Assembly: GCF_000260115.1 (NCBI RefSeq)
Contig: NZ_JH651379.1
Coordinates: forward strand, 1,616,501 to 1,680,500
DNA from: Galbibacter orientalis DSM 19592
Lineage (GTDB): Bacteria > Bacteroidota > Bacteroidia > Flavobacteriales > Flavobacteriaceae
Direction: 5' to 3'
DNA: 64,000 nt
The notes under the pieces: generated by a model
Database searches by the model: none
What the model saw: the letters and a program-made list of their open reading frames with translations, nothing else
What the model was told of the DNA's origin: nothing
Translations under genes and position numbers: made by a program
Shown: positions 10,331-19,159 of the stretch, in pieces
Layout of the letters: every line of letters begins with the position of its first letter
How positions within the stretch are numbered: the stretch's first letter is position 1

Positions 10331-10925
10331 ATAAATCTAATTTTAGTTGCTCTGGCAGTAGTCTAAAAGATAGACGATGGTATTTTGTAGTACCATATTT
10401 TTTTATGGCTTCTCGGTGCTCTTTAGTTGGATAACCTTTATTTTTTTTCCAATTGTACATCGGGTATTCTTCATGGATTTCTTCCATATAAGCATCGCGG
10501 TAAGTTTTTGCAAGGATGGAAGCTGCAGCAATACTTAAATATTTACTATCGCCTTTAATAATACATTCATATGGAATATCTTTAAAAGGTTTAAATCTAT
10601 TTCCGTCTACAATAATATGTTCAATCTCACTATTTAGTTTATCTAGTGCATTATGCATGGCCAAAATAGATGCATTTAAAATATTTATTTCATCAATTTT
10701 AATAGGATAAATATGAGCAACGCCAAAACAAGTAGCTCCTTCTTCAATTATTGGTTTTAAGATGCTCCGTTTTAATGCTGTTAATTGTTTGGAGTCGTTA
10801 ATAATTTTATTTTTAAAATTTTCAGGAAGAATAACTGCAGCTGCCGTTACTGGTCCTGCAAGGCATCCACGTCCAGCTTCGTCAGTTCCAGCTTCTAAAG
10901 AGAATTCACTATACGATTTATACAT
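10329..10925 (-). CDS. rnhB: Ribonuclease HII
   Basis: Cleaves the RNA strand of RNA-DNA hybrids and starts removal of misincorporated ribonucleotides; cytoplasmic. 198 residues, the usual length. The family motif DEAGRG is at residues 15-20, with Asp15 and Glu16 as metal ligands; the other acidic ligands fall in HIIVDGNRF and in the SILAKTYRD helix. It converges with the susD-like gene on a shared terminator and diverges from the porin gene. Confidence 0.96.
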   Translation of the reverse strand: MYKSYSEFSLEAGTDEAGRGCLAGPVTAAAVILPENFKNKIINDSKQLTALKRSILKPIIEEGATCFGVAHIYPIKIDEINILNASILAMHNALDKLNSEIEHIIVDGNRFKPFKDIPYECIIKGDSKYLSIAAASILAKTYRDAYMEEIHEEYPMYNWKKNKGYPTKEHREAIKKYGTTKYHRLSFRLLPEQLKLDL

Positions 10926-11054
10926 TTTAATCGTTATTTAGGAGCCTATATATGGCTAATTCAAAAAAGTCAAAGTTAAAAATAGATACGGTATTTTGTC
11001 TTTTTTCAGTGTAAAAATAATAAATCCACTTATATGGATTTCGTTCAAATAATA

Positions 11055-11062
11055 TACCTTTG
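11055..11062 (+). promoter_or_regulatory. -7 promoter box of the porin gene
   Basis: TACCTTTG matches TAnnTTTG exactly and lies 17 bases before the ATG at 11080. I do not see a clear -33 TTG at 19-21 bp. Confidence 0.5.
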
Positions 11063-11079
11063 TTTTTAAATCAAAATGG

Positions 11080-13059
11080 ATGAGATATTTTAATTTTTTG
11101 TTTTTCTTTTTAGTATTATGTCTTGGAGTGGCAAATGCTCAAGTTGAACAAGAATCTAATGTTGTTAAGGATACTACAATTGTTCTTACTAAAAAGGAAA
11201 ATCCAACTAAAAAGAAAGGTGATGATTTTCCTATTGAAGATTATAAAATAATCTCCTATGCAAGAGATACTACCACTTTTGATACAACCCTAACCATTTA
11301 TAAGGAATACAAATATAATTACCTTAGAAAAGACGATTTTGAGTTGCTCCCTTTTGCAAATGTTGGTCAGACATACAATATATTAGGGGCAGCTACCAAG
11401 GAGAAGAGTTTCTATCCAAGAATGGGAGAAGAAGCTAAGCATAATAATTATATGGAAGTTAGTGATATTGATTATTACCGAGTGCCAACTCCTACTACAG
11501 AGCTTTTTTATAAAACAGTAATGGAGCAAGGGCAAATTCTAGATGCATTAATTACCTTAAATACCTCTCCACAGCTAAATATGTCTATTGCCTATAAAGG
11601 GATGCGCTCTTTAGGGAAATATCAACATATTTTATCAAGTACTGGAAATTTTAGATTTACAACTAATTATCAAACTAAAAGTGGACGTTATTTATTGAGA
11701 GGCCATTATACTTCTCAAGATATTTTAAATGAAGAAAATGGCGGACTGGGAGTTCCAGAGCAGTTTACTTCTGGAGACGATGAGTTTACAGATCGTTCTA
11801 GAATTGATGTAAGATTTGAAGATGCAGAAAACTTCTTATTAGGGAAAAGATATTTTTTGGACCATGAGTTTTTTCTGTTTAAAGAAAAAGATTCTTTAAG
11901 AAATTACGGACTTTCCGTTGGACATCAATTAAATTATGAAACTAAAACGTACGAATTTAGACAGACTACAGCTAATTCATATTTTGGGGAATCTTACCAA
12001 GCATCTAATTTAGAGGATAGAGCTAAGCTAAAAACTTTTAACAATCAGCTTAATTTAAATTATAATAATAAAATAATAGGGCAAGCAACTTTCCTAGTAA
12101 ACTATTATAAATACAATTATTATTTTAATAGTTTGGTGGTAAACGACAGCGCTACAATTACAAATCAACTACGAGATAATGAAATCTCCATTGGAGGAAA
12201 ATTTAAAAAGCAAATTGGAGGTTTTTCTTTAGGGGGAGATTTTACGCAGAATATTGTAGGAGACTTAGGTGGAACTACATTTAATGCTGAAATGAATTAC
12301 CAAATTACCGATGATATTGATGTAGATGCTAGTTTACATGCTTCGTCTCGTATGCCAAACTTTAATTTTTTATTGTATCAAAGTGATTATAAAGATTATA
12401 ATTGGCAAAATACTGACACTTTTGAAAAGCAAAAATTAAGCACCATTCAAGGAACTCTTAATTCTAAAAAGTGGGGAAGTCTTAGTGTTGCTTATACTGT
12501 AAGAGATAAATATGCCTATTTTGAAGAAAATTTAGATACTGGAGATTCAATTTCTTCTGTTTTGGATGATGTACAAAGGGTTACGCCAACTCAATTTGAT
12601 GGTTCTATAAATTCAATAAAAGTAAAATTGAGTAACGATTTACATTTTTTGCGTAAATGGGGACTAGCAAATACAATTATGTATCAAAATGTGAGTCAGA
12701 GTGAAGACATTATTAATGTACCGCAAATTGTAACTAGAAACACACTTTATTACTCAAATCATCTTTTCAAGAAAGCTCTTTATTTACAGGTAGGAGTTAC
12801 TGCCAAATATTTTAGTGAATATTATATGAATTCATACAGTCCTGTTCTTGGGGAATTATTAATTCAGAATAGAGAAAAAATAGGAGGGTATCCAATGATG
12901 GATTTCTTTATAAATGCAAAAGTTCGTCGTACTCGTATTTATTTAAAAGCAGAACATTTTAACTCTCCCTTTGGAGATAATAATTATTATACAGCGCCAA
13001 ATTATCCATATCGAGATTTTATCGTTCGTTTTGGAGTGGTTTGGAATTTCTTTACATAA
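11080..13059 (+). CDS. Putative outer-membrane porin (Porin_10-like)
   Basis: A 659-residue protein with a signal peptide (residues 1-20, ending GVANAQ) and alternating hydrophobic/polar strands typical of a beta-barrel, ending in FGVVWNFFT. It resembles the 'putative porin' family often encoded next to rnhB in Flavobacteriaceae (from memory). An ATG four bases upstream (11076) opens only a five-codon frame, so 11080 is the start. What it conducts is unknown. Confidence 0.8.
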   Translation: MRYFNFLFFFLVLCLGVANAQVEQESNVVKDTTIVLTKKENPTKKKGDDFPIEDYKIISYARDTTTFDTTLTIYKEYKYNYLRKDDFELLPFANVGQTYNILGAATKEKSFYPRMGEEAKHNNYMEVSDIDYYRVPTPTTELFYKTVMEQGQILDALITLNTSPQLNMSIAYKGMRSLGKYQHILSSTGNFRFTTNYQTKSGRYLLRGHYTSQDILNEENGGLGVPEQFTSGDDEFTDRSRIDVRFEDAENFLLGKRYFLDHEFFLFKEKDSLRNYGLSVGHQLNYETKTYEFRQTTANSYFGESYQASNLEDRAKLKTFNNQLNLNYNNKIIGQATFLVNYYKYNYYFNSLVVNDSATITNQLRDNEISIGGKFKKQIGGFSLGGDFTQNIVGDLGGTTFNAEMNYQITDDIDVDASLHASSRMPNFNFLLYQSDYKDYNWQNTDTFEKQKLSTIQGTLNSKKWGSLSVAYTVRDKYAYFEENLDTGDSISSVLDDVQRVTPTQFDGSINSIKVKLSNDLHFLRKWGLANTIMYQNVSQSEDIINVPQIVTRNTLYYSNHLFKKALYLQVGVTAKYFSEYYMNSYSPVLGELLIQNREKIGGYPMMDFFINAKVRRTRIYLKAEHFNSPFGDNNYYTAPNYPYRDFIVRFGVVWNFFT

Positions 13060-13118
13060 AAGCTATTTTTCAAGGAGACGCATAACTTTAGTGCGTATAA
13101 CTTTTTAATTGAATTGAA

Positions 13119-14207
13119 ATGACGATAGATAATTTTTCAAAGGATTTTCCTTTAATTAGTCAATATACTTATGCTAATACGGCAGCTTCCGGACTTATGT
13201 ATGAAAGTTTGATGGAATGGCGACAAGGACATGATATTGATTTCCTTATTGGAGGGAGTAAGTTTAGAGAGTCTTTAGATGTTCAGCTTGCTGAAATTCG
13301 TACTGCAGTTGCCAATTTTTTCGATTCAGAGTTTGAAAATACACTTTTAACACCAAATTTTTCTTTTGCACTAAAAGTGTTTATCAATGGAATTGATAAA
13401 GACAAAAGTGTATTGCTTTTGGAAGACGATTATCCCTCTGTAAATTGGCCTTTCAGTAGCAGTGGTTTTAAATCTGTTTCTTTTGCTGAAGTAAATCAGC
13501 ATTTAGAGCAAAATATAAAAGAAGCATTTGCAAAGCAGCAACCAGATATTTTTGCATTTAGTATTGTTCAATATCTAAATGGAATCAAATTAGATTTAAA
13601 TTTTATAAAAGATCTAAAGAAAGAATATCCTGATACTATTTTTGTTGCAGATGGAACTCAATATAGTGGTACCGAGAAATTTTCTTTTAAAGAATCTGGG
13701 ATTGATGTTTTTGGTGGTAGCGGTTATAAATGGATGTTGTCAGGTTATGGAAATGGTTATATGCTCTTTAATAAAGAAATAGTTTCTCAACTATATCCTG
13801 TTTCAGTAGAATTTGAACCGCAAAAAGAAGCTTTTCAGAAGGGAAAAAATCATTTAATGTGTCATTTTGAACCTGGACATATAGACACCTTAAACTTTGG
13901 AAGTTTATTATATTCTATAGAACAATTTAATGAAATTGGAATGGATGCTATTGAAGCTCATTTAGCGTCATTGGCAAAACATGCTAAAGAAAAATTTACT
14001 GGTTTAGAGTTGCTTTCGGAAACAGTTACAGAGAGAAAAGAACATTCTACAATTTTTAATTTAAAGGTTACTCCTAAAATAATGGAGGCTCTAAAAGAGA
14101 GAAATGTGCTGTTTTCCTTACGTGGTTCTGGAATAAGAGTAAGTTTTCATATTTACAATACAATAAAGGATATTGATAAAATAGCAAACATCCTTAAACA
14201 TAAATAG
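13119..14207 (+). CDS. Class V aminotransferase-fold PLP enzyme
   Basis: A 362-residue cytoplasmic PLP enzyme of the cysteine desulfurase / kynureninase / C-S lyase fold. The cofactor Asp is in FVADGTQYSG and the Schiff-base Lys in GGSGYKWMLSGYGNGYM. There is no cysteine-desulfurase active-site loop that I can recognise, so desulfurase activity is doubtful. It stands alone, 59 bases after the porin gene. The ergothioneine C-S lyase EgtE belongs to this fold and the egt genes lie about 0.6 kb away on the other strand, so an EgtE-like role is possible but unproven. Confidence 0.8.
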   Translation: MTIDNFSKDFPLISQYTYANTAASGLMYESLMEWRQGHDIDFLIGGSKFRESLDVQLAEIRTAVANFFDSEFENTLLTPNFSFALKVFINGIDKDKSVLLLEDDYPSVNWPFSSSGFKSVSFAEVNQHLEQNIKEAFAKQQPDIFAFSIVQYLNGIKLDLNFIKDLKKEYPDTIFVADGTQYSGTEKFSFKESGIDVFGGSGYKWMLSGYGNGYMLFNKEIVSQLYPVSVEFEPQKEAFQKGKNHLMCHFEPGHIDTLNFGSLLYSIEQFNEIGMDAIEAHLASLAKHAKEKFTGLELLSETVTERKEHSTIFNLKVTPKIMEALKERNVLFSLRGSGIRVSFHIYNTIKDIDKIANILKHK

Positions 14208-14359
14208 TTCTTTTTCTTTATTTTTATATAGTAAATTTTACATATTTCATTATTTCGTTAAGACTGTTTTATTAAAACGATAAATGTTTGGATGCTAGTT
14301 GTTTATTATGATTTAAATGTATTCTTTTGATACAAATTAATCATTAAATTTTATCAACT

Positions 14360-14656
14360 ATGTCAGTTTCAAAACAATATTTAAAGTCTAGACCAGTTTG
14401 TAAGGTAACTTTTGTAGTTTCTGCAGCAGAAGCAAATGAGGTGGTAGTTGTAGGAGATTTTAACGAATGGAATCCAGAAGCAACAGCCTTAAAAAAACTA
14501 AAAAACGGTAATTTTAAAGGTACATGCGAAATTCCAAAAGATAACTCCTACGAATTCCGATATATTATAGATGGAAATTACACAAACGAACAAGAAGCAG
14601 ATGGATTTCAATGGAATGATTTTGCTGGTACAGAAAACGCTATTTTATACGTATAA
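14360..14656 (+). CDS. Small isoamylase N-terminal / CBM48-like protein
   Basis: A 98-residue single-domain protein of the glycogen-binding, early-set beta-sandwich type: CKVTFVVSAAEANEVVVVGDFNEWNP at residues 15-40 and YEFRYIIDGNYTNEQEAD at 63-80 match the AMPK-beta / branching-enzyme N-domain pattern. No catalytic domain is attached. It may bind alpha-glucan, but no glycogen gene is nearby. It has no signal peptide and is monocistronic. Confidence 0.85.
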   Translation: MSVSKQYLKSRPVCKVTFVVSAAEANEVVVVGDFNEWNPEATALKKLKNGNFKGTCEIPKDNSYEFRYIIDGNYTNEQEADGFQWNDFAGTENAILYV

Positions 14657-14819
14657 ATAAACTACCTTAAAATCCTGTCTAAGCAAAAGGCTCAAGTCAA
14701 AAAGTTGTGGGATTTTAAAGATTGGAAGGTAAACCCATAAAATAAATTTAATTTATTTGGAAGCAGTGTTCTTTAATGAGTAAGGATACTACTTAAGGGC
14801 TTGAAATCTCTTTGAAGGG

Positions 14820-15590
14820 TTAAATACGTTTTATTAGAATAGTACTAAAATCTATATAGAAATTTTCAATGGTGTTTAAATCGTAATTATCTTCCACGGA
14901 AATAATAGCACCATTCCAATTTCCTAATACCCAATTCCCATTTTTTAAATTGGGTAATTGAGCGTAATTAATAGTGTTGTTGCTCCAAGCATACGCATAG
15001 TAATATGGAAGTTTGTTGACCTCCGTATCTGCAATAGCGTATCCTAAACCTATATCTTTTTCTTTATCAATATTTATAAGCATTCCTGTGTCAAAATGGT
15101 GTGGCCAAACATATATTGTGGTGGCATTATTATAGTTACTTTTTAGTTTTTCTAAGGCACGCTGTGCTATATTGCGTTCTTCTATTAACTGAAAAATAAT
15201 TTTTTCATCATCAGTATCTAAAGCAACAAACGTATCAAAGTCTGTTTCTAGTTTAAATCCTAAGTTATAATGGAAGTTACCTGCCGATAATCCGTAATCT
15301 GAAATAGTTTCGCGGATCCAAGAATCAATACCGCTGTGAGTAAGACCAAGTAAATCGAGTTCTTTATATTCACTTTCTCGATAGATTCTCAATACTATGT
15401 CTTTGTAATTTAACTCAATATAAAAATCTTTTACTTTTTGAGATTGGAGAGCACTTTTTTCAATGGACCATATAAGTGCAGACTGACTATCATCTTCTTT
15501 TTTAGTAAGAAAACTGTTGGAAAAAGCAGCTAGGTATTGAGATAAATGATGAAATTTGTTTTGAATAGTATTTATGTGGAATTGATCCAT
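14820..15590 (-). CDS. Conserved-looking protein of unknown function in the ergothioneine operon
   Basis: A 256-residue soluble protein without signal peptide or membrane segment. I recognise no family. Visible features are an Asn/Trp/Tyr-rich C-terminal half, a WPHHFDTGM motif near residue 163 that could be a metal or ligand site, and GYAIADTEVNKLPYYYAYAW. It starts 4 bases after egtD, so the two are probably translationally coupled and it likely acts in or beside ergothioneine-type metabolism. It is the last gene of the operon. Confidence 0.75.
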   Translation of the reverse strand: MDQFHINTIQNKFHHLSQYLAAFSNSFLTKKEDDSQSALIWSIEKSALQSQKVKDFYIELNYKDIVLRIYRESEYKELDLLGLTHSGIDSWIRETISDYGLSAGNFHYNLGFKLETDFDTFVALDTDDEKIIFQLIEERNIAQRALEKLKSNYNNATTIYVWPHHFDTGMLINIDKEKDIGLGYAIADTEVNKLPYYYAYAWSNNTINYAQLPNLKNGNWVLGNWNGAIISVEDNYDLNTIENFYIDFSTILIKRI

Positions 15591-15594
15591 AGTT

Positions 15595-16554
15595 TTATGC
15601 TTTTATGGTTAGTAAGAAATCTTTAAAAAGATTTTCAGAATCAACATACTGATCTATAACTTTTAAATTAGCTTGCTCGGCAAGCCAATTTACAGTAAGA
15701 TCATCATATTTTTGAGAAATCTCTGTATGGATGGTTTCCCATGCTTTAAAATTTATTTCTAAATCTATTTTCTGAAGCCTAACTTTTAAATCTTCTTTTG
15801 CAACTAAATAGCTTTTTGCAGTCCCAGTCTCAGGGTCGTAAGTTTCCCAATGTAAGAATTTATCAAGATCAAAATCGGCATTCATTTCTCTGTTTATCCG
15901 CAACAATAAATTCTTATTAAAAGCTTCAGTTATTCCAGTTTTATCACTGTAAGCATCTATAATTTGTTGAGGGTTTTTCTTCATATCAAACCCCATAAAT
16001 AGCAAATCTCCTTTATTCATGCTTGCTTGAATATTTTGTAAGAATTCAATAGCTTTTTCTTGTACCAAGTTCCCAATGTTTGATCCTAAAACTAAAATCA
16101 CTTTTTTACGACTCTTATATTCAGCTAAACGATTTAAAACTTTAAAATACATTCCTTCTTGTGGAATTACTTTTAAATTTGGGAGTTCATTTTCTAGAGA
16201 CTCTTTTAATTCTTTTAACGCATACTTGCTAATATCAATGGGTTGATAAGAGAAATTAAATTTATTTTCATTTAAATAACGTAACAGAACTTTTGTTTTT
16301 TTGCCATCTCCAGCTCCTAATTCTATTATATCAAAACCATTTTCATCATTAAAAGCTGCGGCTATTTTTTCAGTATAACTTTCAATAATACTGTATTCTG
16401 CATCTGTTAAATAATATTCTGGCATATTCATTATCTGCTGAAATATTTTATCACCTTTTTCATCATAAAAATATTTAGAAGATAACTTTTTAGGATATGA
16501 AGTTAGACCCTTGTAAACGTCTTCTTCAAAGGCATTTGTATATATTGTTGGCAT
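15595..16554 (-). CDS. egtD: L-histidine N-alpha-methyltransferase (EgtD family)
   Basis: Adds three methyl groups from SAM to the alpha-amino group of histidine, giving hercynine, the first ergothioneine step. 319 residues, the usual length. SAM site ELGAGDG at residues 78-84, PIDIS near 105, LGSNIGNL near 156-163. The pair Glu278/Ser280 in IHTEISQKY corresponds to residues known to hold the histidine imidazole in mycobacterial EgtD, which supports histidine as substrate. Lies 18 bases after egtB and 4 bases before the unknown gene. Confidence 0.9.
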   Translation of the reverse strand: MPTIYTNAFEEDVYKGLTSYPKKLSSKYFYDEKGDKIFQQIMNMPEYYLTDAEYSIIESYTEKIAAAFNDENGFDIIELGAGDGKKTKVLLRYLNENKFNFSYQPIDISKYALKELKESLENELPNLKVIPQEGMYFKVLNRLAEYKSRKKVILVLGSNIGNLVQEKAIEFLQNIQASMNKGDLLFMGFDMKKNPQQIIDAYSDKTGITEAFNKNLLLRINREMNADFDLDKFLHWETYDPETGTAKSYLVAKEDLKVRLQKIDLEINFKAWETIHTEISQKYDDLTVNWLAEQANLKVIDQYVDSENLFKDFLLTIKA

Positions 16555-16572
16555 AGTTTTTCTAGATATAGT

Positions 16573-17736
16573 TTATCTTTTGGCTAGTCTAATTCCAGTA
16601 AATTGCCATCTTAAATGCGGATGAAAAAAGTTTCGATATGTATAACGAGTATGATCTTTGGAAGTTACCACAGATCCACCTCTAAGTACTTTTTGATTTA
16701 CCATAAACTTGCCATTATACTCGCCTAAAGCTCCTGCTGCTTTTTTGTAGTAAGGATAGGGGAGGTAGGCGCTTTCTGTCCACTCCCATCGTTTCCCCCA
16801 GTCAAAATAATCTTGAGCAACTTCCCATTCAAATTCTGTTGGCAAGCGTAATCCTCTCCATTCAGCATATGCAAAAGCTTCGTAGTAAGAAACGTGTGTT
16901 ATGGGAGCTTCAAGGTTAATTGGTTTTAATCCTTTAAAGGTGTATTGATGCCATTCGTTATCAATTTTATGCCAATATAGAGGTGCTTTTATAGTGTTAG
17001 CTCGAATCCAATCCCAGCCTTCGGCATGCCAAAAATTAAAGTTGTTATATCCACCATCATTTATAAATTCAAGGTATTCTTCGTTGGTAATAAGTTTGTT
17101 TGAGATTTTATAGTTATGGAGAAAAACCTTATGTTTTCCTAATTCATTATCAAAACAAAAATCGTTTGTAGCGTGACCAATTTCATAAGTGCCTTCTGGA
17201 ATTTTAATCCACTTAGATTTCTGTTTTTCAATTAGATTTTCTTCAAAAGTTTCAGAATAATGTGGTAAAAGCGGATTGTTTCCTAAAATATACTTTATAT
17301 CTGTAAACAGTAATTCCTGATGTTGTTTTTCATGATGAATTCCTATGGTTACCAAACTGCTAATCTCTTCTGTTAGATTATCATCTAAAAATTCAGAGAG
17401 ACAATTGGTAACATAATCTCGATATTTATAAACCTCTTCTACAGATGGACGTGTAAGATTACCACGGTCTGTTCTTAAAATTTTATCACCTACACTTTCG
17501 TAATAGCTGTTAAATATATAGCTAAATTGCGAATCAAATTCTTTATAATCAGGATTGTATTGTTTTAAAATAAACTCTTCAAAAAACCATGTTGTATGTC
17601 CTAAATGCCATTTTGGAGGAGATACATTTTCAATAGGTTGCACAACATAATCTTCTTGAGTTAATGGTGCACAAATTTCTTCCGTAGCGATTCTTGTTTG
17701 AAGAAAATTGCTAATAATTTCATTGGTTATTAACAT
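16573..17736 (-). CDS. egtB: Ergothioneine synthase EgtB-type non-haem iron sulfoxide synthase
   Basis: Joins a thiol (cysteine or gamma-glutamylcysteine) to hercynine with O2. 387 residues: N-terminal DinB-like helical domain with the iron ligands His47 (WHLGHTTW) and His135/His139 (HEKQH), then a formylglycine-generating-enzyme-like domain (THVSYYEAFAYAEWRGLRLPTE, LRGGSVVT, YRNFFHPHLRW). First gene of a three-gene operon. No egtA or egtC lies nearby, so free cysteine may be the thiol donor, as in the egtC-free type; this is inference. OvoA is less likely, as it is longer and fused to a methyltransferase. Confidence 0.88.
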   Translation of the reverse strand: MLITNEIISNFLQTRIATEEICAPLTQEDYVVQPIENVSPPKWHLGHTTWFFEEFILKQYNPDYKEFDSQFSYIFNSYYESVGDKILRTDRGNLTRPSVEEVYKYRDYVTNCLSEFLDDNLTEEISSLVTIGIHHEKQHQELLFTDIKYILGNNPLLPHYSETFEENLIEKQKSKWIKIPEGTYEIGHATNDFCFDNELGKHKVFLHNYKISNKLITNEEYLEFINDGGYNNFNFWHAEGWDWIRANTIKAPLYWHKIDNEWHQYTFKGLKPINLEAPITHVSYYEAFAYAEWRGLRLPTEFEWEVAQDYFDWGKRWEWTESAYLPYPYYKKAAGALGEYNGKFMVNQKVLRGGSVVTSKDHTRYTYRNFFHPHLRWQFTGIRLAKR

Positions 17737-17859
17737 TTAGTAACTTTTTCCTTTGTTTTTTTATTAAAAATAAGGATTTTAACGTATGCATTGCAAGATG
17801 CTTAGTTAAAAGTTGTTAAAAACCAATTTAACGATTAAAAAATGAATGTAATTTAAGAA

Positions 17860-18684
17860 TTACACCGCAACAGCTCCTTTAATATGCGGATGGTGCTCGT
17901 AATTTTCTAAAGTAAAATCTTCAAACTTAAAGCTAAAAATATCTTTTACTTCGGGGTTAAGCTTCATTGTAGGCAAGGGTTTTGGCTCTCTAGATAGCTG
18001 TAGTTCTAATTGCTCTAAATGGTTGTTGTAGATATGAGCATCTCCAAAAGTATGGATAAAATCGCCAGCTTTATAACCACAAACTTGTGCCATCATCATT
18101 GTAAATAAAGCATAAGAAGCTATGTTGAAGGGCACCCCTAAAAAAATATCGGCACTTCGTTGGTATAATTGGCAAGAAAGTTTTCCATCGGCAACATAAA
18201 ACTGAAAAAAAGCATGGCAGGGAGGTAAAGCCGCCTTTCCATTAGCAACATTTTCAGAAAACGAAACAGAAGTATCTGGCAAAACACTTGGATTCCAAGC
18301 GGAAACTAACATCCTTCTACTATTTGGATTGTTTTTTAAAGTCTCCACAACCTCCTTTATTTGGTCTATTTCTTCACTGTTCCAATTTCTCCATTGATGA
18401 CCGTAAACGGGACCTAAATCTCCATTTTCGTCTGCCCATTCGTTCCAAATACGTACCCCATTATCTTGTAAGTATTTTACATTTGTATCGCCATTTAGAA
18501 ACCATAACAGTTCATAAATAATAGATTTTAAATGCAGTTTTTTGGTTGTTACCATAGGGAAACCTTCACTTAAATCGAAACGCATTTGGTAGCCAAAAAC
18601 ACTTTTGGTTCCCGTTCCTGTTCTATCTCCTTTTTCATTTCCGTTTGCTAATACGTGCTTAACAAGGTCGTGGTACTGCTTCAT
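17860..18684 (-). CDS. thyA: Thymidylate synthase
   Basis: Converts dUMP to dTMP using methylene-tetrahydrofolate. 274 residues against 264 in E. coli; the difference is an insertion at about residues 133-150, just before the catalytic Cys156 (LPPCHAFF). Phosphate-binding Arg21 (DRTGTGT), [11 protein letters not shown] and the C-terminal IKGAVAV are intact. Folate supply ties it to metF elsewhere in the window, but there is no operon link. A structured repeat lies 28 bases upstream. Confidence 0.97.
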   Translation of the reverse strand: MKQYHDLVKHVLANGNEKGDRTGTGTKSVFGYQMRFDLSEGFPMVTTKKLHLKSIIYELLWFLNGDTNVKYLQDNGVRIWNEWADENGDLGPVYGHQWRNWNSEEIDQIKEVVETLKNNPNSRRMLVSAWNPSVLPDTSVSFSENVANGKAALPPCHAFFQFYVADGKLSCQLYQRSADIFLGVPFNIASYALFTMMMAQVCGYKAGDFIHTFGDAHIYNNHLEQLELQLSREPKPLPTMKLNPEVKDIFSFKFEDFTLENYEHHPHIKGAVAV

Positions 18685-18711
18685 TTGTTATATAATCTAA
18701 GTGAGAATTTT

Positions 18712-18786
18712 CTGGGCGTTCCCCAACAAAAAGGTTGGGGCGGGCTTTTCGCGGTACACGGTACCTTGCTTCAATCCCTAACGCAA
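18712..18786 (+). repeat. Multi-hairpin REP-like element upstream of thyA
   Basis: GCGTT (18716-18720) can pair with AACGC (18780-18784) and encloses two inner hairpins: CCCCAAC/GTTGGGG (18721-18740, loop AAAAAG) and GGTAC/GTACC (18753-18765). The frame TGGGCGTTCCC ... AATCCCTAACGC resembles a dispersed element I recall from many Flavobacteria genomes. Only this copy is in the window. Confidence 0.6.
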
Positions 18787-18916
18787 ACTTTTACGAAAAT
18801 AGAAAAAGCCTCTCAATAATTAATGTAGGAACTTCTTAATTTATTAAAAGGTTATTAACGGTTTTGGGTCTTGAGATTAATGAGCCAGAAGTCGGTCCTG
18901 AGTTTTTTCGTACTTT

Positions 18917-18957
18917 GGACTTTGCAGCTCTACAAATTCGCAATTTCGCCTCTTAAA
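18917..18957 (+). repeat. 41-bp direct repeat, copy 1
   Basis: Runs from GGACTTTGCAGC to CGCCTCTTAAA and matches 19032-19072 with one mismatch. It contains the small palindrome AAATTCGCAATTT. A second shared segment (GTTACGTTGT, then GAAGAAA) follows each copy, so the real duplicated unit is longer, with a 115-bp period. Confidence 0.8.
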
Positions 18958-19031
18958 GAGTTACGATTTTACAAGGTTACGTTGTTACGAAGAAAGAAAC
19001 CGCTAACTGAGTACTGAACACTCCTGACTTA

Positions 19032-19072
19032 GGACTTTGCAACTCTACAAATTCGCAATTTCGCCTCTTAAA
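19032..19072 (+). repeat. 41-bp direct repeat, copy 2
   Basis: Same as 18917-18957 except A for G at the 12th base. Followed after about 10 bases by GTTACGTTGTCATGAAGAAA, matching the sequence after copy 1. Confidence 0.8.
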
Positions 19073-19159
19073 AAAGCTATGAAGTTACGTTGTCATGAAG
19101 AAATATACAGAGCACTACCTACTGAATTTGCCTCTTTACCTCTTCACAACACATTTGAC

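Larger units (their letters stand above)
18685..19159. other. 475-base intergenic region between nupC and thyA with several repeats
   Basis: It holds a multi-hairpin repeat (18712-18786), two copies of a 41-base direct repeat (18917 and 19032), and degenerate GTTACGA-type tracts after each copy. A 65-codon open frame beginning at 19095 runs into the nupC gene on the other strand and has no protein-like features. No gene is seen. Confidence 0.7.

Noticed and set aside
11076-11093. Short frame from the ATG four bases before the porin start
   Set aside because: It has only five codons before a stop and no codon bias or composition suggesting a leader peptide.
13078-13096. ACGCA/TGCGT hairpin between the porin and PLP enzyme genes
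   Set aside because: Only five base pairs with no T tract; not convincing as a terminator.
14665-14720. Inverted pair CTTAAAATCC and GGATTTTAAAG after the CBM48-like gene
   Set aside because: The loop is about 35 bases, the stem has a bulge and is A/T-rich, and no T tract follows; too weak to call a terminator or RNA.
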